Shown here in pieces: positions 1-8,724 of a stretch of DNA of 64,000 nt. The translations under genes were made by a program, and so were the position numbers. Where the stretch lies: the NCBI RefSeq assembly GCF_030867385.1, contig NZ_JAPFBJ010000003.1:558001-622000 (forward strand), written 5' to 3'. The notes below the pieces were generated by a model. It was not told the origin of the DNA. It worked only from the letters and a program-made list of their open reading frames with translations, and searched no databases. The first letter of the stretch is position 1; every line of letters begins with the position of its first letter. The stretch comes from Sphingobium sp. DEHP117 (GTDB lineage Bacteria; Pseudomonadota; Alphaproteobacteria; Sphingomonadales; Sphingomonadaceae).

Positions 1-517
1 TATCTTTGATCAGCCAACTTTAGCGTCTGCTGGATCCATAGGACCCGTGTGAATCTTGTGATTTGGGCTTACGCACCATTCCGTGGAATTCCGAGAGCGT
101 CCGACAATTCTACGTTCGTCGTGTGAATCCCCGTCCATTGCCAAACGAACTGCGGGTGCACCTCACCGCCCGCCGCATGGTTTCCTACCCGCGCAACGAC
201 AAGGAGGCACCAGCGAAACGCGTCGTGGCACAATGATCGATCTTCGAAGAGTCTCTGCTCGTTCTCAACCATGTCGTGGATCGTCACGCCAGGGATGGCG
301 ACCGATGAAGGTTGCCATTTGGGATGCACCATCTGCGACCGAAGATCATATAGCTCTCGCATTTTCTTGGTTAGCCGCTTTTGCGCCGGTAGAGGGTTTC
401 CATAGGCATGCCGCGGTAAGCTGCTTAACTTTGTCTCGATCGTCATGTTCGTCCGGTTCGCCATCTCTATGACGCGGGACAGCTCGCGCTCTCTCCCAAC
501 CAGATGGAAAAAGACGT

Positions 518-521
518 TTAG
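518..521. repeat. Left target-site duplication of the IS1380 element
   Basis: TTAG lies directly outside the left terminal repeat and matches the TTAG at 2169-2172. Confidence 0.88.
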
Positions 522-2168
522 CCCGCACTATTCATGAGGCCTCCGCTCCGGGTTCGTGCGAGCATGGTTTGTCGGTCGCCGGGTGATCAGAGCAAGCTCC
601 TCCGGCGGTTTTTTCACCGCGTCAGGATCGATGGGCTTTTCGAGGTTGAAGGACGAGGGCTCGGGCTTTGGGCGGCACTGCCGCGCTGGTTATGTGGGTG
701 CCGGCCGGAGGCCGGTGGCAATGGTTCTGAACAGGCTGGCATCGGGACAGGCTGACGCGAAGGCGACGCGGATGCGCGTAGCGGTTTCGATGATGCGGGC
801 GGCGACCTTGAGCAACCGCAGGCGCAGCGTTGCGAACTCGGCGGTGGCGAGCGCGGCAGCCTTCGGGATTTCCTGCTGGATGCGCCACACGAGCCAGTAG
901 GCGGCGGTGTGCAGGATGAGGCGCATCTGGTTAGCATTGGCTGAGCGGCACGAGGTACGATCGCTGGCAAGCTGGGTCTTGTGGCGCTTGATCAGGTTCT
1001 CGGCGTTGCCGCGCGCGCAGTAGAGGGTGTCGTAGATATGCTCAGCCGAACCTTCGGCCAGCGAGGTGACGACATAGCGGATGTCCATGCCCAGCGTGCT
1101 GGCCTCGATCCGGGCGACGACGCGGCGCTGGCACTTCCAGCTCTTCGCGCCGTAGCGGGTCTCGGCATAGTTGCGCAGGACCGGATATTGGCGCTGAGCC
1201 CGCTTAACCGCGCAGGCATCGGCGGCAGCGACGATTTCGGGATCAGCACGCAGCGCGGCGTTGGTCGGCAGGCCGAACACGTAGTCGACGCCGGCCGCCT
1301 CGCAGAAGGCCATGACCTCGGGCCGGCCATAGTGCCCGTCGCCGCGGATGGTGATGTGCGTTTCGGGCCAGTGCCGGCGCAGATGGCGCACCAGGCGCCG
1401 GATGTGGCCGGCAGCTTCGGCGCCCGACGGTGTCTTGCCGGTGCGCAGCAGCATCGCCACCGGTCGGCCGGTGGCAGTGTCGTAGACATGGATCGGCAGG
1501 AAGCAGCGCTCGCCATGATGCCCGTTCCAGAAGGAGAGCTGCTGATAGCCATGAACAACGTCACAGGTGTCATCGATATCCAGCGTCACCGCCGCCGGCG
1601 CGGCGGGGTAGCTGGTGCAGTAGATGTCGATCATCGCGGCCATCATCCTGGCCAGCTCGCGTGTGGTCGGCGCATTTTCCCACCGGCTCATCGTCGGTTG
1701 GCTGGCCAGCCCCGCGCCCGATCCCGGCAGCTTGCCCAGCGCCAGGCGGAAGCCCGGATCGTCGCGCAGAGCGTCGAGATCATCGGCGTCTTCATAGCCG
1801 CAGGCGATCGCGAACACCCGGGCACGCAGGATGTCATCAAGGCGATGGATCACCCGCACAGGGTCCCGCGGATCGGCAATGCAAGCCGCAAGCCGCCGGC
1901 AAAGCCCCATCGCGCGCTCGGCCTGTGCCAGCAGCAGAACACCGCCATCCGAGGTGAGCCGACCTCCGTCGAACGCGGCTGTGATCTTCTTGCGCCCGAT
2001 CGCTGGAAACGAAAATCCCGGCGCGCTATCATCGCTCCCGGCGGGTGTGGCCCGTGGCATAAATTGCCTCGCTGCAGGACTGGTCTAGACACCCATTTTC
2101 CTACATCAAAGCAATCGCTTACACCACTCCCGCCAACCCTTCTGACCAAGCCCGATGAATAAGCCGGG
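522..2168 (-). mobile_element. Complete IS1380-family insertion sequence (1647 bp)
   Basis: The element is delimited by imperfect terminal inverted repeats. The left end at 522 reads CCCGCACTATTCATGAGGCC and the right end, read on the minus strand from 2168, reads CCCGGCTTATTCATCGGGCT, a 14/20 match. It is flanked by a 4-bp direct repeat TTAG. A single transposase gene fills most of it. Length, single gene and short target duplication fit IS1380. Removing the element restores an open reading frame across the junction, which independently confirms the ends. Confidence 0.92.
690..2060 (-). CDS. IS1380-family transposase
   Basis: A 456-residue DDE transposase. The N-terminal region contains FDGGRLTSDGGVLLLAQAE, a signature stretch of the IS1380 family. 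The first catalytic aspartate lies in the stretch VTLDIDDTCDVVHGYQQ, and TIRGDGHYGRPE carries a further acidic motif. The C-terminal part has YCARGNAENLIKRHK, which supplies the glutamate of the triad. The frame is intact and of normal length, so the element may still be mobile. It is the only gene between the terminal repeats. The large open frame on the opposite strand is a codon-bias shadow. Confidence 0.93.
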   Translation of the reverse strand: MPRATPAGSDDSAPGFSFPAIGRKKITAAFDGGRLTSDGGVLLLAQAERAMGLCRRLAACIADPRDPVRVIHRLDDILRARVFAIACGYEDADDLDALRDDPGFRLALGKLPGSGAGLASQPTMSRWENAPTTRELARMMAAMIDIYCTSYPAAPAAVTLDIDDTCDVVHGYQQLSFWNGHHGERCFLPIHVYDTATGRPVAMLLRTGKTPSGAEAAGHIRRLVRHLRRHWPETHITIRGDGHYGRPEVMAFCEAAGVDYVFGLPTNAALRADPEIVAAADACAVKRAQRQYPVLRNYAETRYGAKSWKCQRRVVARIEASTLGMDIRYVVTSLAEGSAEHIYDTLYCARGNAENLIKRHKTQLASDRTSCRSANANQMRLILHTAAYWLVWRIQQEIPKAAALATAEFATLRLRLLKVAARIIETATRIRVAFASACPDASLFRTIATGLRPAPT

Positions 2169-2172
2169 TTAG
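2169..2172. repeat. Right target-site duplication of the IS1380 element
   Basis: TTAG lies directly outside the right terminal repeat. Together with the left copy it marks the 4-bp staggered cut made on insertion into the HEPN-type gene. Confidence 0.88.
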
Positions 2173-2498
2173 GAAGGCCTCCACGCCGACAAGGCTCATT
2201 ATGAAGCATTGGAGGCCATGATGCCGATTGAGCTCGTGGTCTTCCGCTTCCCAAGTCATTGACTGCAAGTGACGGTAGGCCGCCATATAGTATGTTTGGA
2301 CTATTCCCTGCGGCATTTCCAACGTCGTTTCACGAACTAATGGCACACCGTCCTTTGTGACCTGGCGGATAGTACCGTCATCGTTGAAATCGTATTCGAA
2401 GTGAGGCACCTAGACTGATCTCCAATTTCGCTGATCATCTACTCCGCGGCAGGCGATATGCTCAGCGTCAGTATCGACGAGAGGTGAAGCGCCTTCGG

Positions 2499-2906
2499 TC
2501 AAACGTCTTGGGGCCGTTCGATCATAGGCCTCACCCTGACTGAGTAGTCACCGCCCATTTTGCCTGATGATCCGCTGATCAACAGCGAATGGTCGCTCTC
2601 CTCGAAGCGATAATCCTGCCATCGTGGATGGAAGCGCATGTGAAAATCGTCGATTGTCACCTGCGTTGTTTCGTCGATATCGATCTGACCATCATCGGGG
2701 CCACTGCCCACATAAGCACGTAGATTCGATCGGAATGACAGAGGCATACGGACTGCAGGCCAACTATAGATAGCAGAAATCGGCATCCAGACATGATTGT
2801 TGCCGAAATTGTCGTCTGGATATTCAACGCTCTGGCTCCAATATTGCCTGAAAGCGCCAAACTCCCTGATGCTTCGACTTTCCCGGTTTTCGTCCGCCTG
2901 ACGCAT
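2499..2906 (-). CDS. Uncharacterised 135-residue protein
   Basis: I do not recognise this protein. It is acidic, has no membrane segment or signal peptide, and contains short blocks such as WMPISAIYSWPAVRMPLSF and RFHPRWQDYRFEE. A purine-rich stretch (AGGAGAGGAG) precedes the ATG at 2906 and supports the start. It lies between the split HEPN-type gene and the Thoeris operon, all on the minus strand. It could be an accessory part of either, or an unrelated cargo gene. The roughly 450 bp separating it from the DUF4062 gene argue against a shared transcript. Confidence 0.6.
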   Translation of the reverse strand: MRQADENRESRSIREFGAFRQYWSQSVEYPDDNFGNNHVWMPISAIYSWPAVRMPLSFRSNLRAYVGSGPDDGQIDIDETTQVTIDDFHMRFHPRWQDYRFEESDHSLLISGSSGKMGGDYSVRVRPMIERPQDV

Positions 2907-3363
2907 CCCCTCACTCCTCTCCTACCACGGCCTAGCCGTTCAGCGATCGCGCGAAGAACCTGCCGTTGCCGGCAAGTGCCGCCCAGACAACAAGGCGCGC
3001 GCCGATCGAACCGGGCGGTAAATGATACTCCGCTTGCATTGCCGGTGCGAGCAAATATCGGACCTCTGGTGTTGTGAGGACCAACAGACGACTATTGACG
3101 GTGGATCAATTCCGATGCGATGGCCGGGTAAACGAAGAGCAGGTTTTACCAACGCCAAATTGAATTAGGACCGACCGCTTTGTCGGCGGCCCCTGCCACG
3201 GTAGTGAGCACTCAAGAAAAAGGGCGGGTTCCGACCGACATGCGCCGTTCGCCGGGGCGGTCTCCAACGGCGGCTACTGCTGACAAGTGCCGCTCGGTCG
3301 GCGTCAAACCGTCTGGCAGCAACGCGCCCTCATATTGGTCGATTAGCGTAAACGAACCTAAGA
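2907..3363. other. Intergenic stretch with no supported gene
   Basis: No convincing coding frame is present on either strand. On the minus strand a short GVGKT-like stretch appears around 3150 and is soon followed by stop codons. This may be a decayed remnant, but it is too short to name. Confidence 0.4.
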
Positions 3364-4230
3364 TTAGCCCGGACCCTTAAAGTGTTCAGCAGCAAGGAAG
3401 CCTTTGTGGGTCGGCTCGAAAATCTCACCCTTGTAGCCTACATCGCGGATTAAGTCGGCTGCGACTAACTCTTCAATCGCGGCCTCCCATCGCGCCACAT
3501 CCCGACGGTCGCTATCTTCAGATAGAGCTGTGCTGCCGGCTTGGATGGTGGTGCCACCTAGATGCCGGAGGCGCATCACAGTGTGACCTCCACTATCGTC
3601 CGCGCATGTCAGCGTAAGAACGCGAACAGCGTCGTCACTTAATAAGCGCGGACGATCAGTTCGCGGTCCCGGGAAAGCTTCAACAGTAGTGTCTGGGTCG
3701 ATTTTTGTCAGATTGCGGAGGTATTCGTTTCCCTGTAGGCAGAGCTGCAGGTGCCGCCGAAAATCGTTACGAAATTGCTCCTTGGTTGAAAACGTTTCAA
3801 CAAGGCCTTCATTGTAAGCCCAGGACTTGAAAGACTTAAGAGCTTTGAATTGGTCCAGGTCGAGGTTGCCTGCCACGATCGGCACTTCTGAAAAATAGAG
3901 TAAAACCGGCTTGCCCGCGGCATGATGGCGTTGGATTTCCTCCGCTGTGCCGCTTTCGGCTTCCCCGGTCGGCGTGCCTAGCTTAGTCCAGAAGATGCCG
4001 ACCAGGACGTCTGCGTGATCGAGTATTCGCTCATTGATCAAGCTCTGCGGTCGACCGCCCAACTCTGGCGAACTATGCGTATCCCAGCCCAACGGCAACA
4101 TGACGAGAGCGTCCTTTCGGGAGTGGATGGCATTCCACTCGGCGACGACGTCGCGAACGATCTCTCGCTCATGCACGACGTCCGACGGCGATGCAATCAT
4201 CACCTCAAGCACTTTCGCATCGTAGGCCAT
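3364..4230 (-). CDS. DUF4062 TIR-like protein, third gene of a Thoeris operon
   Basis: A 288-residue protein. Residues about 8-125 form a DUF4062-type TIR-like fold: VMIASPSDVVHERE at the start, then ILDHADVLVGIFWTKLGTPT, then GTAEEIQRHHAAGKPVLLYF. Residues about 190-288 look like a winged-helix domain (RLLSDDAVRVLTL and WEAAIEELVAADLIRDVGY). The ATG at 4230 follows a GGGGAG ribosome site. It lies 95 bp after thsB on the same strand, so it is probably co-transcribed. Known: Thoeris loci often encode one ThsA and several TIR-type ThsB proteins that sense phage and make the nucleotide signal. Inferred: this is an additional sensor or modulator. Whether it has NADase activity cannot be told from sequence. 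Confidence 0.72.
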   Translation of the reverse strand: MAYDAKVLEVMIASPSDVVHEREIVRDVVAEWNAIHSRKDALVMLPLGWDTHSSPELGGRPQSLINERILDHADVLVGIFWTKLGTPTGEAESGTAEEIQRHHAAGKPVLLYFSEVPIVAGNLDLDQFKALKSFKSWAYNEGLVETFSTKEQFRNDFRRHLQLCLQGNEYLRNLTKIDPDTTVEAFPGPRTDRPRLLSDDAVRVLTLTCADDSGGHTVMRLRHLGGTTIQAGSTALSEDSDRRDVARWEAAIEELVAADLIRDVGYKGEIFEPTHKGFLAAEHFKGPG

Positions 4231-4325
4231 CGCTACTTAGCTCCCCTCAGCTTCGCCCGTTTGCGGTCGGGCAACCCGTCGCGGACCTTTTTGATTGATA
4301 GTTCCATTTGCCAGGTCAGGCATTT

Positions 4326-4799
4326 CTACCTGCCGACATCCCGTGCGGCGCGCTCAATCCACGCGCCTATGTTGTTGTATCCATCGTCGCGTACCCAATC
4401 ATATGTTCGGTACAAGGCGGTGAACGGTTTCTCGCCCGCTTTCCAGTACTCGAGAGGGTTTCGACCCTGCAAATCAACGCCACTGAGGGGGTCTTTGACG
4501 TTGTGGATGTCGATTGCCAGGATTCCCATCTTACGCTCGTAGCTCCGCTTAATTTCGTATTTGACCCACTCGCGGGAGTAGGTCTCACGACCGAAGAGGA
4601 CTGCAGTCACGGAACAACCAGCAAGCTGATCATCAATCCACTTTTGGATACCGCCCGCGCGGCGCTTAGCGTCTTCGAAATCGGCAGCGTCATAGAACGG
4701 CGGCGCTGCACCGCGTTCGCGCACGACCCACGAATTGCGTACCTGCTGGATACGACGCACATCGCGTGCATAGTGGAAGCTGAAAAAAACCTTGCGCAT
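4326..4799 (-). CDS. thsB: Thoeris protein ThsB, TIR domain
   Basis: A 157-residue single-domain TIR protein of the DUF1863/ThsB type. It begins MRKVFFSFHYARDVRR and continues with VRNSWVV, FEDAKRRAG, IQKWIDDQLAGCSVTAVLFG and REWVKYEIKRSYERKMGILAI. This is the motif order I know from ThsB, which detects infection and converts NAD+ into a cyclic ADP-ribose-type signal that activates ThsA. The ATG overlaps the stop codon of thsA by one base (TAATG), so the two are almost certainly translationally coupled. Assignment is strong because both the fold and the partner are present. Confidence 0.9.
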   Translation of the reverse strand: MRKVFFSFHYARDVRRIQQVRNSWVVRERGAAPPFYDAADFEDAKRRAGGIQKWIDDQLAGCSVTAVLFGRETYSREWVKYEIKRSYERKMGILAIDIHNVKDPLSGVDLQGRNPLEYWKAGEKPFTALYRTYDWVRDDGYNNIGAWIERAARDVGR

Positions 4800-6241
4800 T
4801 AGCTGGTGTTGCCTCCCTGTAGCTTACGGATGACCGAGATCAACGGTTCGATCAAGCCGGACAAATCGTTAGTGTGTTCCGCTATAGCCTGAATGAGGGA
4901 CGGGCCGTTTTCACCGAGTTCGGGAATGAACTGAGCCGGATCGACGAGCGTTCGATCTGAAAGCTCTTTCGCCATGCCTCCAGTTGCCCCGACCGGCACG
5001 ACTGCGAGACCCTGTTCTCGCGCAATCTCAAACTCTTTTTCCATTCCGTCGGCCAGGACCACGACATCGTCGCCTTGTTTGGTCCCAAACAAGAAAACTG
5101 CGATTCCCGCGTGAGAGGTAATCTCCTCACGGTATTTCTTCCAGACAGCAGCTCTCTGCTCTGGGTTGCCGCTCTGCGGGAACGGCCTAAGGACTAGATT
5201 TTCCTCAATACTGCTGTCGGATTGCATGACCTCCCGTAACGCTCCCGACAATAGTGCATCGCCGAAACCCAGGCCAATACCGGTTGCGAGACGAGTGCCG
5301 CTTGAAATCAGTCGACGTCCGAGCGTCTCCGCGAACTCCATAACCGCCTCTTTTCCCCATGGCTCGAAGTTAGCCACGCTCGCGGAAACAAACACGGTCC
5401 GGCGGCGATAACGGGCTACGAGTTCCGCAAGAAACTCGGTTATTTCAGCATACTCGTCGACCACAAGGACTTTCACGTTGAAGCGCTTGAGGTCCTCAAT
5501 TACGAGATCCTGGCGCAGGCTGTGGTGCTTGAATTGCTCGTCTGTCTCATCCGGCAGCTTCGTCCGCTTCCTGAAAACGGCGTAATGCCTGCGTTGATTG
5601 CTCTTGAAGGTCAGCCTGACCTGCGTAAGGACGTGACTTAAATTAGGATCAGTGAAGCTGAAACCCAGGAAAAGAAAAGTCTTGGAAACAAGGTCACCCG
5701 CTAGCGCACTTATTAAGGCACCTCGCTCGGTCTGATAACGTTCGTAGTCATCGCGAGTCGCCACGGCTTCGTCCGGCCGGTCAACATCGCCATGCATCTT
5801 GTACAACGTCGCTTGGCGCCCGGGGCGGCTAGTTGCCAGCTGCGGTACCGCACTTTTGACATCAACGATTTTTCCGGCGCTTCGCAGGGCGGTTTCAATG
5901 AGTTTATCGTAGTTAGTGGTCCACCAAGTGCGAATTGGTAGCTGCGCGAGAAGCTCGTGATTCGACGTGGGTGGATTCGTGGGGGAAATTGCTTCGATCA
6001 CGGCCTTATGAAGCCGATCTCGATTGGCGCCGTTGGCGTTCACGTGAAACTGCGCCACTCCGATCAGGTCGGTTTCGAAGTCGATCTTGAGGTCAAGTTC
6101 TTCGGCAAGCGGGCGTATCAACTCCCGCCAGTCTACGTACCCAGAAGGAACTGAAAGACCGGCGCCCGCAAACACAGCGGCGTCTCCGGCCACAACTTCT
6201 CCGAGATAATCGGTAACAAACTGCCGAATGGCTGACTTCAT
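4799..6241 (-). CDS. thsA: Thoeris effector ThsA, SIR2-SLOG
   Basis: A 480-residue protein, close to the length of known ThsA. Residues 1-280 are a SIR2-like NADase domain: VFAGAGLSVPSG (nucleotide loop), WWTTNYDKLIE (catalytic Asn) and LYKMHGDVDRP (catalytic His). From about residue 300 comes a SLOG sensor domain with RRTVFVSASVANFEPWG, GTRLATGIGLGFGDALLSG and FLFGTKQGDDVVVLADG. Known: ThsB-derived signal binds SLOG and activates SIR2, which depletes NAD+ and aborts infection. The frame is open farther upstream, but MKSAIRQF at 6241 gives the family length and follows an AAAGG site. It is the first gene of the operon. Confidence 0.9.
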   Translation of the reverse strand: MKSAIRQFVTDYLGEVVAGDAAVFAGAGLSVPSGYVDWRELIRPLAEELDLKIDFETDLIGVAQFHVNANGANRDRLHKAVIEAISPTNPPTSNHELLAQLPIRTWWTTNYDKLIETALRSAGKIVDVKSAVPQLATSRPGRQATLYKMHGDVDRPDEAVATRDDYERYQTERGALISALAGDLVSKTFLFLGFSFTDPNLSHVLTQVRLTFKSNQRRHYAVFRKRTKLPDETDEQFKHHSLRQDLVIEDLKRFNVKVLVVDEYAEITEFLAELVARYRRRTVFVSASVANFEPWGKEAVMEFAETLGRRLISSGTRLATGIGLGFGDALLSGALREVMQSDSSIEENLVLRPFPQSGNPEQRAAVWKKYREEITSHAGIAVFLFGTKQGDDVVVLADGMEKEFEIAREQGLAVVPVGATGGMAKELSDRTLVDPAQFIPELGENGPSLIQAIAEHTNDLSGLIEPLISVIRKLQGGNTS

Positions 6242-6798
6242 TAGTAGCCTTTGCCCCCTGTTTGGTTCGCTTCGCTCAATCTGATCATTTTGACGCCACG
6301 AAGCAAGGTCGCCCTCCAACTTGCATGCCAAGCCGTTAAGCGGATCCACGAATGGCCGGTGTCGGAGCAACCGGATGTTGCCCGTCGCGGCGCCGGTCGG
6401 GGGTAATGTCCCAACGCTGGTCGATCGCTCCGCCCCGACAGATGGATGAACCAAGGGCGGGTTTCAACGACCAGCTTTGGGCTGGCGAACGACCGCAATG
6501 TCGAAGGATTTCGGGTGCCGGAGGCGTACGAAATTCTAACATGGAGGAACCCGCGGGCCCCATGCACCGGTCTATGGGTAAAAGGGCTTTGGGCTGGATC
6601 TGCCTGGCAGGCGCTGCCAAGCTGGGAGGGCTGTCAGGGATCCGATTATCGCCATGTCGAGCACCGTCAGATTGCGATTGGTGTGTGTTTCGTTGGGCCT
6701 TTTGCTCGGTGTCAGGATCGAGTTTGGGATTGGCGTGCACTGCCTCACCGACCAAGTCGCAGTGACAGTGATCGTTTTGCTGGGCGAGCCATGCCGGG
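6242..6798. other. Non-coding stretch between thsA and the IS91-type transposase
   Basis: No supported gene. The minus strand reads through phrases such as ATTGCGGTCGTTCGCCAGCC, which resemble intergenic repeats I have seen beside insertion sequences in alphaproteobacteria. The segment should contain the thsA promoter and, next to 6799, the terminal end of the IS91-family element. I could not place that end with confidence. Confidence 0.4.
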
Positions 6799-7989
6799 TC
6801 ATGACGCAAGCTCCCGGATCAGCATAACTGATGTTGGCGGCGCGCGGGGTTGCCGCCAGCGTTCGAACGTCTCGATGATTATCATGTGGCCGCCACAGCA
6901 TGGGCATGGTGGGCGATAATCTTCGGTCTCCTCGGGCGGATCCCTCGGCGGTGTCGCGACATCGAGCAGCGTGCGGGCAAGCGCGAGGCTGGTTTTGCGT
7001 GACGAGGCAGCGAGCAGGCCGTAGTGGCGGATGCGATGGAAGCCCCGCGGCAGGACGTGAAGGAGGAACCGCCGGATAAATTCATCGGCGCTGATGGTCA
7101 TGACCTGCTGCCGCTCGGGTTCGGCACGACGATAATCCTTGTAGCGCATCGTGACGCCGCGCTCGTCGAAGCTGATCAGCCGCCGGTTGCAGATCGCGAC
7201 GCGGTGCGTATAGCGCGACAGATAGGCAAGCACGGCCTGCGGCCCGGCGAACGGCGGCTTGGCATAGACCACCCAGCGCTTCTTCCTGACCGGCGCAAGA
7301 TGGAGCAGGAACGCCCGCCGGTCAGCGAGATGCGTGCTGTTCCCGCGGAAGTTGAGCCTTCCCGCCTCATAGAGTGCCAGCAGCCGGGTGAGAAACAGGC
7401 GGCGGAACAGCTTGCCCAGCACACGCACCGGCAGCAGGAACGCAGGGCGTGAGGATATCCAGTGCATGTGATCAGGCGAGATGCCGCCACCCGGCACGAT
7501 CATGTGCACATGGGGATGATGCGTCATCGCCGAGCCCCATGTGTGGAGCACGGCGGTGATCCCGATACGGGCGCCGAGATGTTTGCGATCGGCAGCGATG
7601 GTGAGCATCGTCTCTGATGCCGCCTTGAACAGCAGATCGTAGACCACCGCCTTGTTCTGGTACGCGATGTCGGCGATCTCGGCGGGCAGCGTGAAGACGA
7701 CATGGAAGTAACCCACGGGCAGCAGATCGGCCTCACGTTCCGCCAGCCATGTGCGCGCCGCTGCACCCTGACACTTGGGGCAGTGCCGGTTGCGACAGCT
7801 GTTATAGGCGATCCGCCAATGCCCGCAGTCCTCGCAGGCCTCGACATGACCGCCAAGCGCAGCAGTGCGACAGTTCTCGATCGCCGTCATCACCTTCAGT
7901 TGGTTGAGGCTCAGATGCCCGGCATGGGCGGTCCGATATGCTGGACCAGCGCTGCGGAAAATGTCGGCGACCTCGAGCGAGGGGCGCAC
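6799..7989 (-). CDS. IS91-family (HUH/Y2) transposase
   Basis: A 396-residue rolling-circle transposase. An N-terminal zinc-binding cluster reads CEDCGHWRIAYNSCRNRHCPKC. The HUH motif lies in MTHHPHVHMIVPGGG, and the tyrosine motif is YLSRYTHRVAICNRRL. A C-terminal CPCC pair follows. Length and motif order are those of IS91/IS801-type transposases. It is directly preceded by a tyrosine recombinase gene on the same strand, an arrangement common in proteobacterial IS91 elements. The protein appears intact even though its partner gene is truncated. Confidence 0.92.
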   Translation of the reverse strand: MRPSLEVADIFRSAGPAYRTAHAGHLSLNQLKVMTAIENCRTAALGGHVEACEDCGHWRIAYNSCRNRHCPKCQGAAARTWLAEREADLLPVGYFHVVFTLPAEIADIAYQNKAVVYDLLFKAASETMLTIAADRKHLGARIGITAVLHTWGSAMTHHPHVHMIVPGGGISPDHMHWISSRPAFLLPVRVLGKLFRRLFLTRLLALYEAGRLNFRGNSTHLADRRAFLLHLAPVRKKRWVVYAKPPFAGPQAVLAYLSRYTHRVAICNRRLISFDERGVTMRYKDYRRAEPERQQVMTISADEFIRRFLLHVLPRGFHRIRHYGLLAASSRKTSLALARTLLDVATPPRDPPEETEDYRPPCPCCGGHMIIIETFERWRQPRAPPTSVMLIRELAS

Positions 7990-7993
7990 CGGC

Positions 7994-8724
7994 TCAGCCG
8001 GGAGGCGGCTTGCCTTCCATCAGCGCGATGATCCGGTCGAGCGGGCTGGCGACCGCCTGGATCGTGCGGGTGGAGACCTTGGTGTAGATCGCGGTGGTGT
8101 CGATCTTGCTATGGCCCAGCAGCACCTGGATAACGCGTATATCCACATCCTGCTCGAGAAGATGGGTGGCAAAGCTGTGCCGCAGCGTGTGAGGGCTGAT
8201 GCGCCGCTTGATCCCGGCGACCTCGGCGGCTTCCTTCACGGCGCGATGCAGCTGCCGCGACGAGATCGGGTCGGTGTAGCTGCGACCCGGGAACAGCCAG
8301 CCATGCGGGAACATCACGCCACGCCGCTTGCCCTCGCGCCACCACAGCCGCAACAGTTCCAGCAACTGCGGGGAAAGCATGGCATTGCGATCCTTGCCGC
8401 CCTTGCCCTGTTCGACGCGGATCAGCATGCGCTTGCTGTCAATGTCATCGACCTTGAGATACGCGACCTCGGACACGCGCAGGCCGGCACCATAGGCCAC
8501 GCCCAGCGCCGCCTTGTACTTGATGCCCGGTGCGGCCTCGAGCAGGCGGGCCGCCTCCTCGACGCTCAAGACCTCGCGCACATTGTCCGGGCGGCGGGTC
8601 GCGACCAGACCGCGCGCCAGATCACGCCGTCGCAGCGTGACCGTATAGAAGAAGCGCAGCGCCGAGACTGCACCGTTGATCGTGCCCGCGCTGGCGCCGC
8701 TCTCGTGCTGCTGGATCTGGAAGT
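7994..8724 (-). pseudogene. 5'-truncated tyrosine recombinase of the IS91-type element
   Basis: A XerD-like phage integrase-family recombinase. The catalytic set is retained: GAGLRVSEVAYL (Arg), HTLRHSFATHL (His-x-x-Arg) and LGHSKIDTTAIYTKVS (His and Tyr). Family-like sequence begins at about FQIQQHESGASAGTIN. Upstream of roughly 8724 the frame continues for some 50 codons, but that part is the reverse complement of putA and is not recombinase sequence. The DNA-binding N-terminus, about 60-70 residues, is therefore missing. The stop at 7994 lies 4 bp upstream of the transposase start, so the two would be cotranscribed. Confidence 0.8.

Larger units (their letters stand above)
69..2409 (-). 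pseudogene. HEPN-type protein gene split by an IS1380-family element
   Basis: Two minus-strand segments, 2409-2173 and 521-69, rejoin in frame once the insertion sequence and one copy of its 4-bp target duplication are removed. The restored product would be about 229 residues. The N-terminal part carries a helical stretch reading HHGLQCFIMSLVGVEAFL. The C-terminal part has ELYDLRSQMVH, an R-x4-H pair like the catalytic motif of HEPN ribonucleases and Apea-like HEPN proteins. Known: HEPN proteins are frequent toxins or effectors in defence and toxin-antitoxin systems. Inferred: the gene belonged to the same defence locus as the Thoeris genes downstream of it in this window. Neither half is likely to be functional alone. 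The ATG at 464 is an internal methionine, not a true start. Confidence 0.75.

Noticed and set aside
981..2162. Long open frame (393 codons) on the plus strand
   Set aside because: It is antisense to the IS1380 transposase, has no family motifs, and its composition is that of a high-GC shadow frame.
6352..6765. 137-codon plus-strand open frame between thsA and the IS91 transposase
   Set aside because: Cys- and Arg-rich composition without any pattern, no ribosome site, and repeat-like DNA; treated as non-coding.
8676..8724. Upstream ATG that would extend the putA fragment
   Set aside because: The codons before about 8724 are the complement of recombinase sequence and do not belong to PutA.
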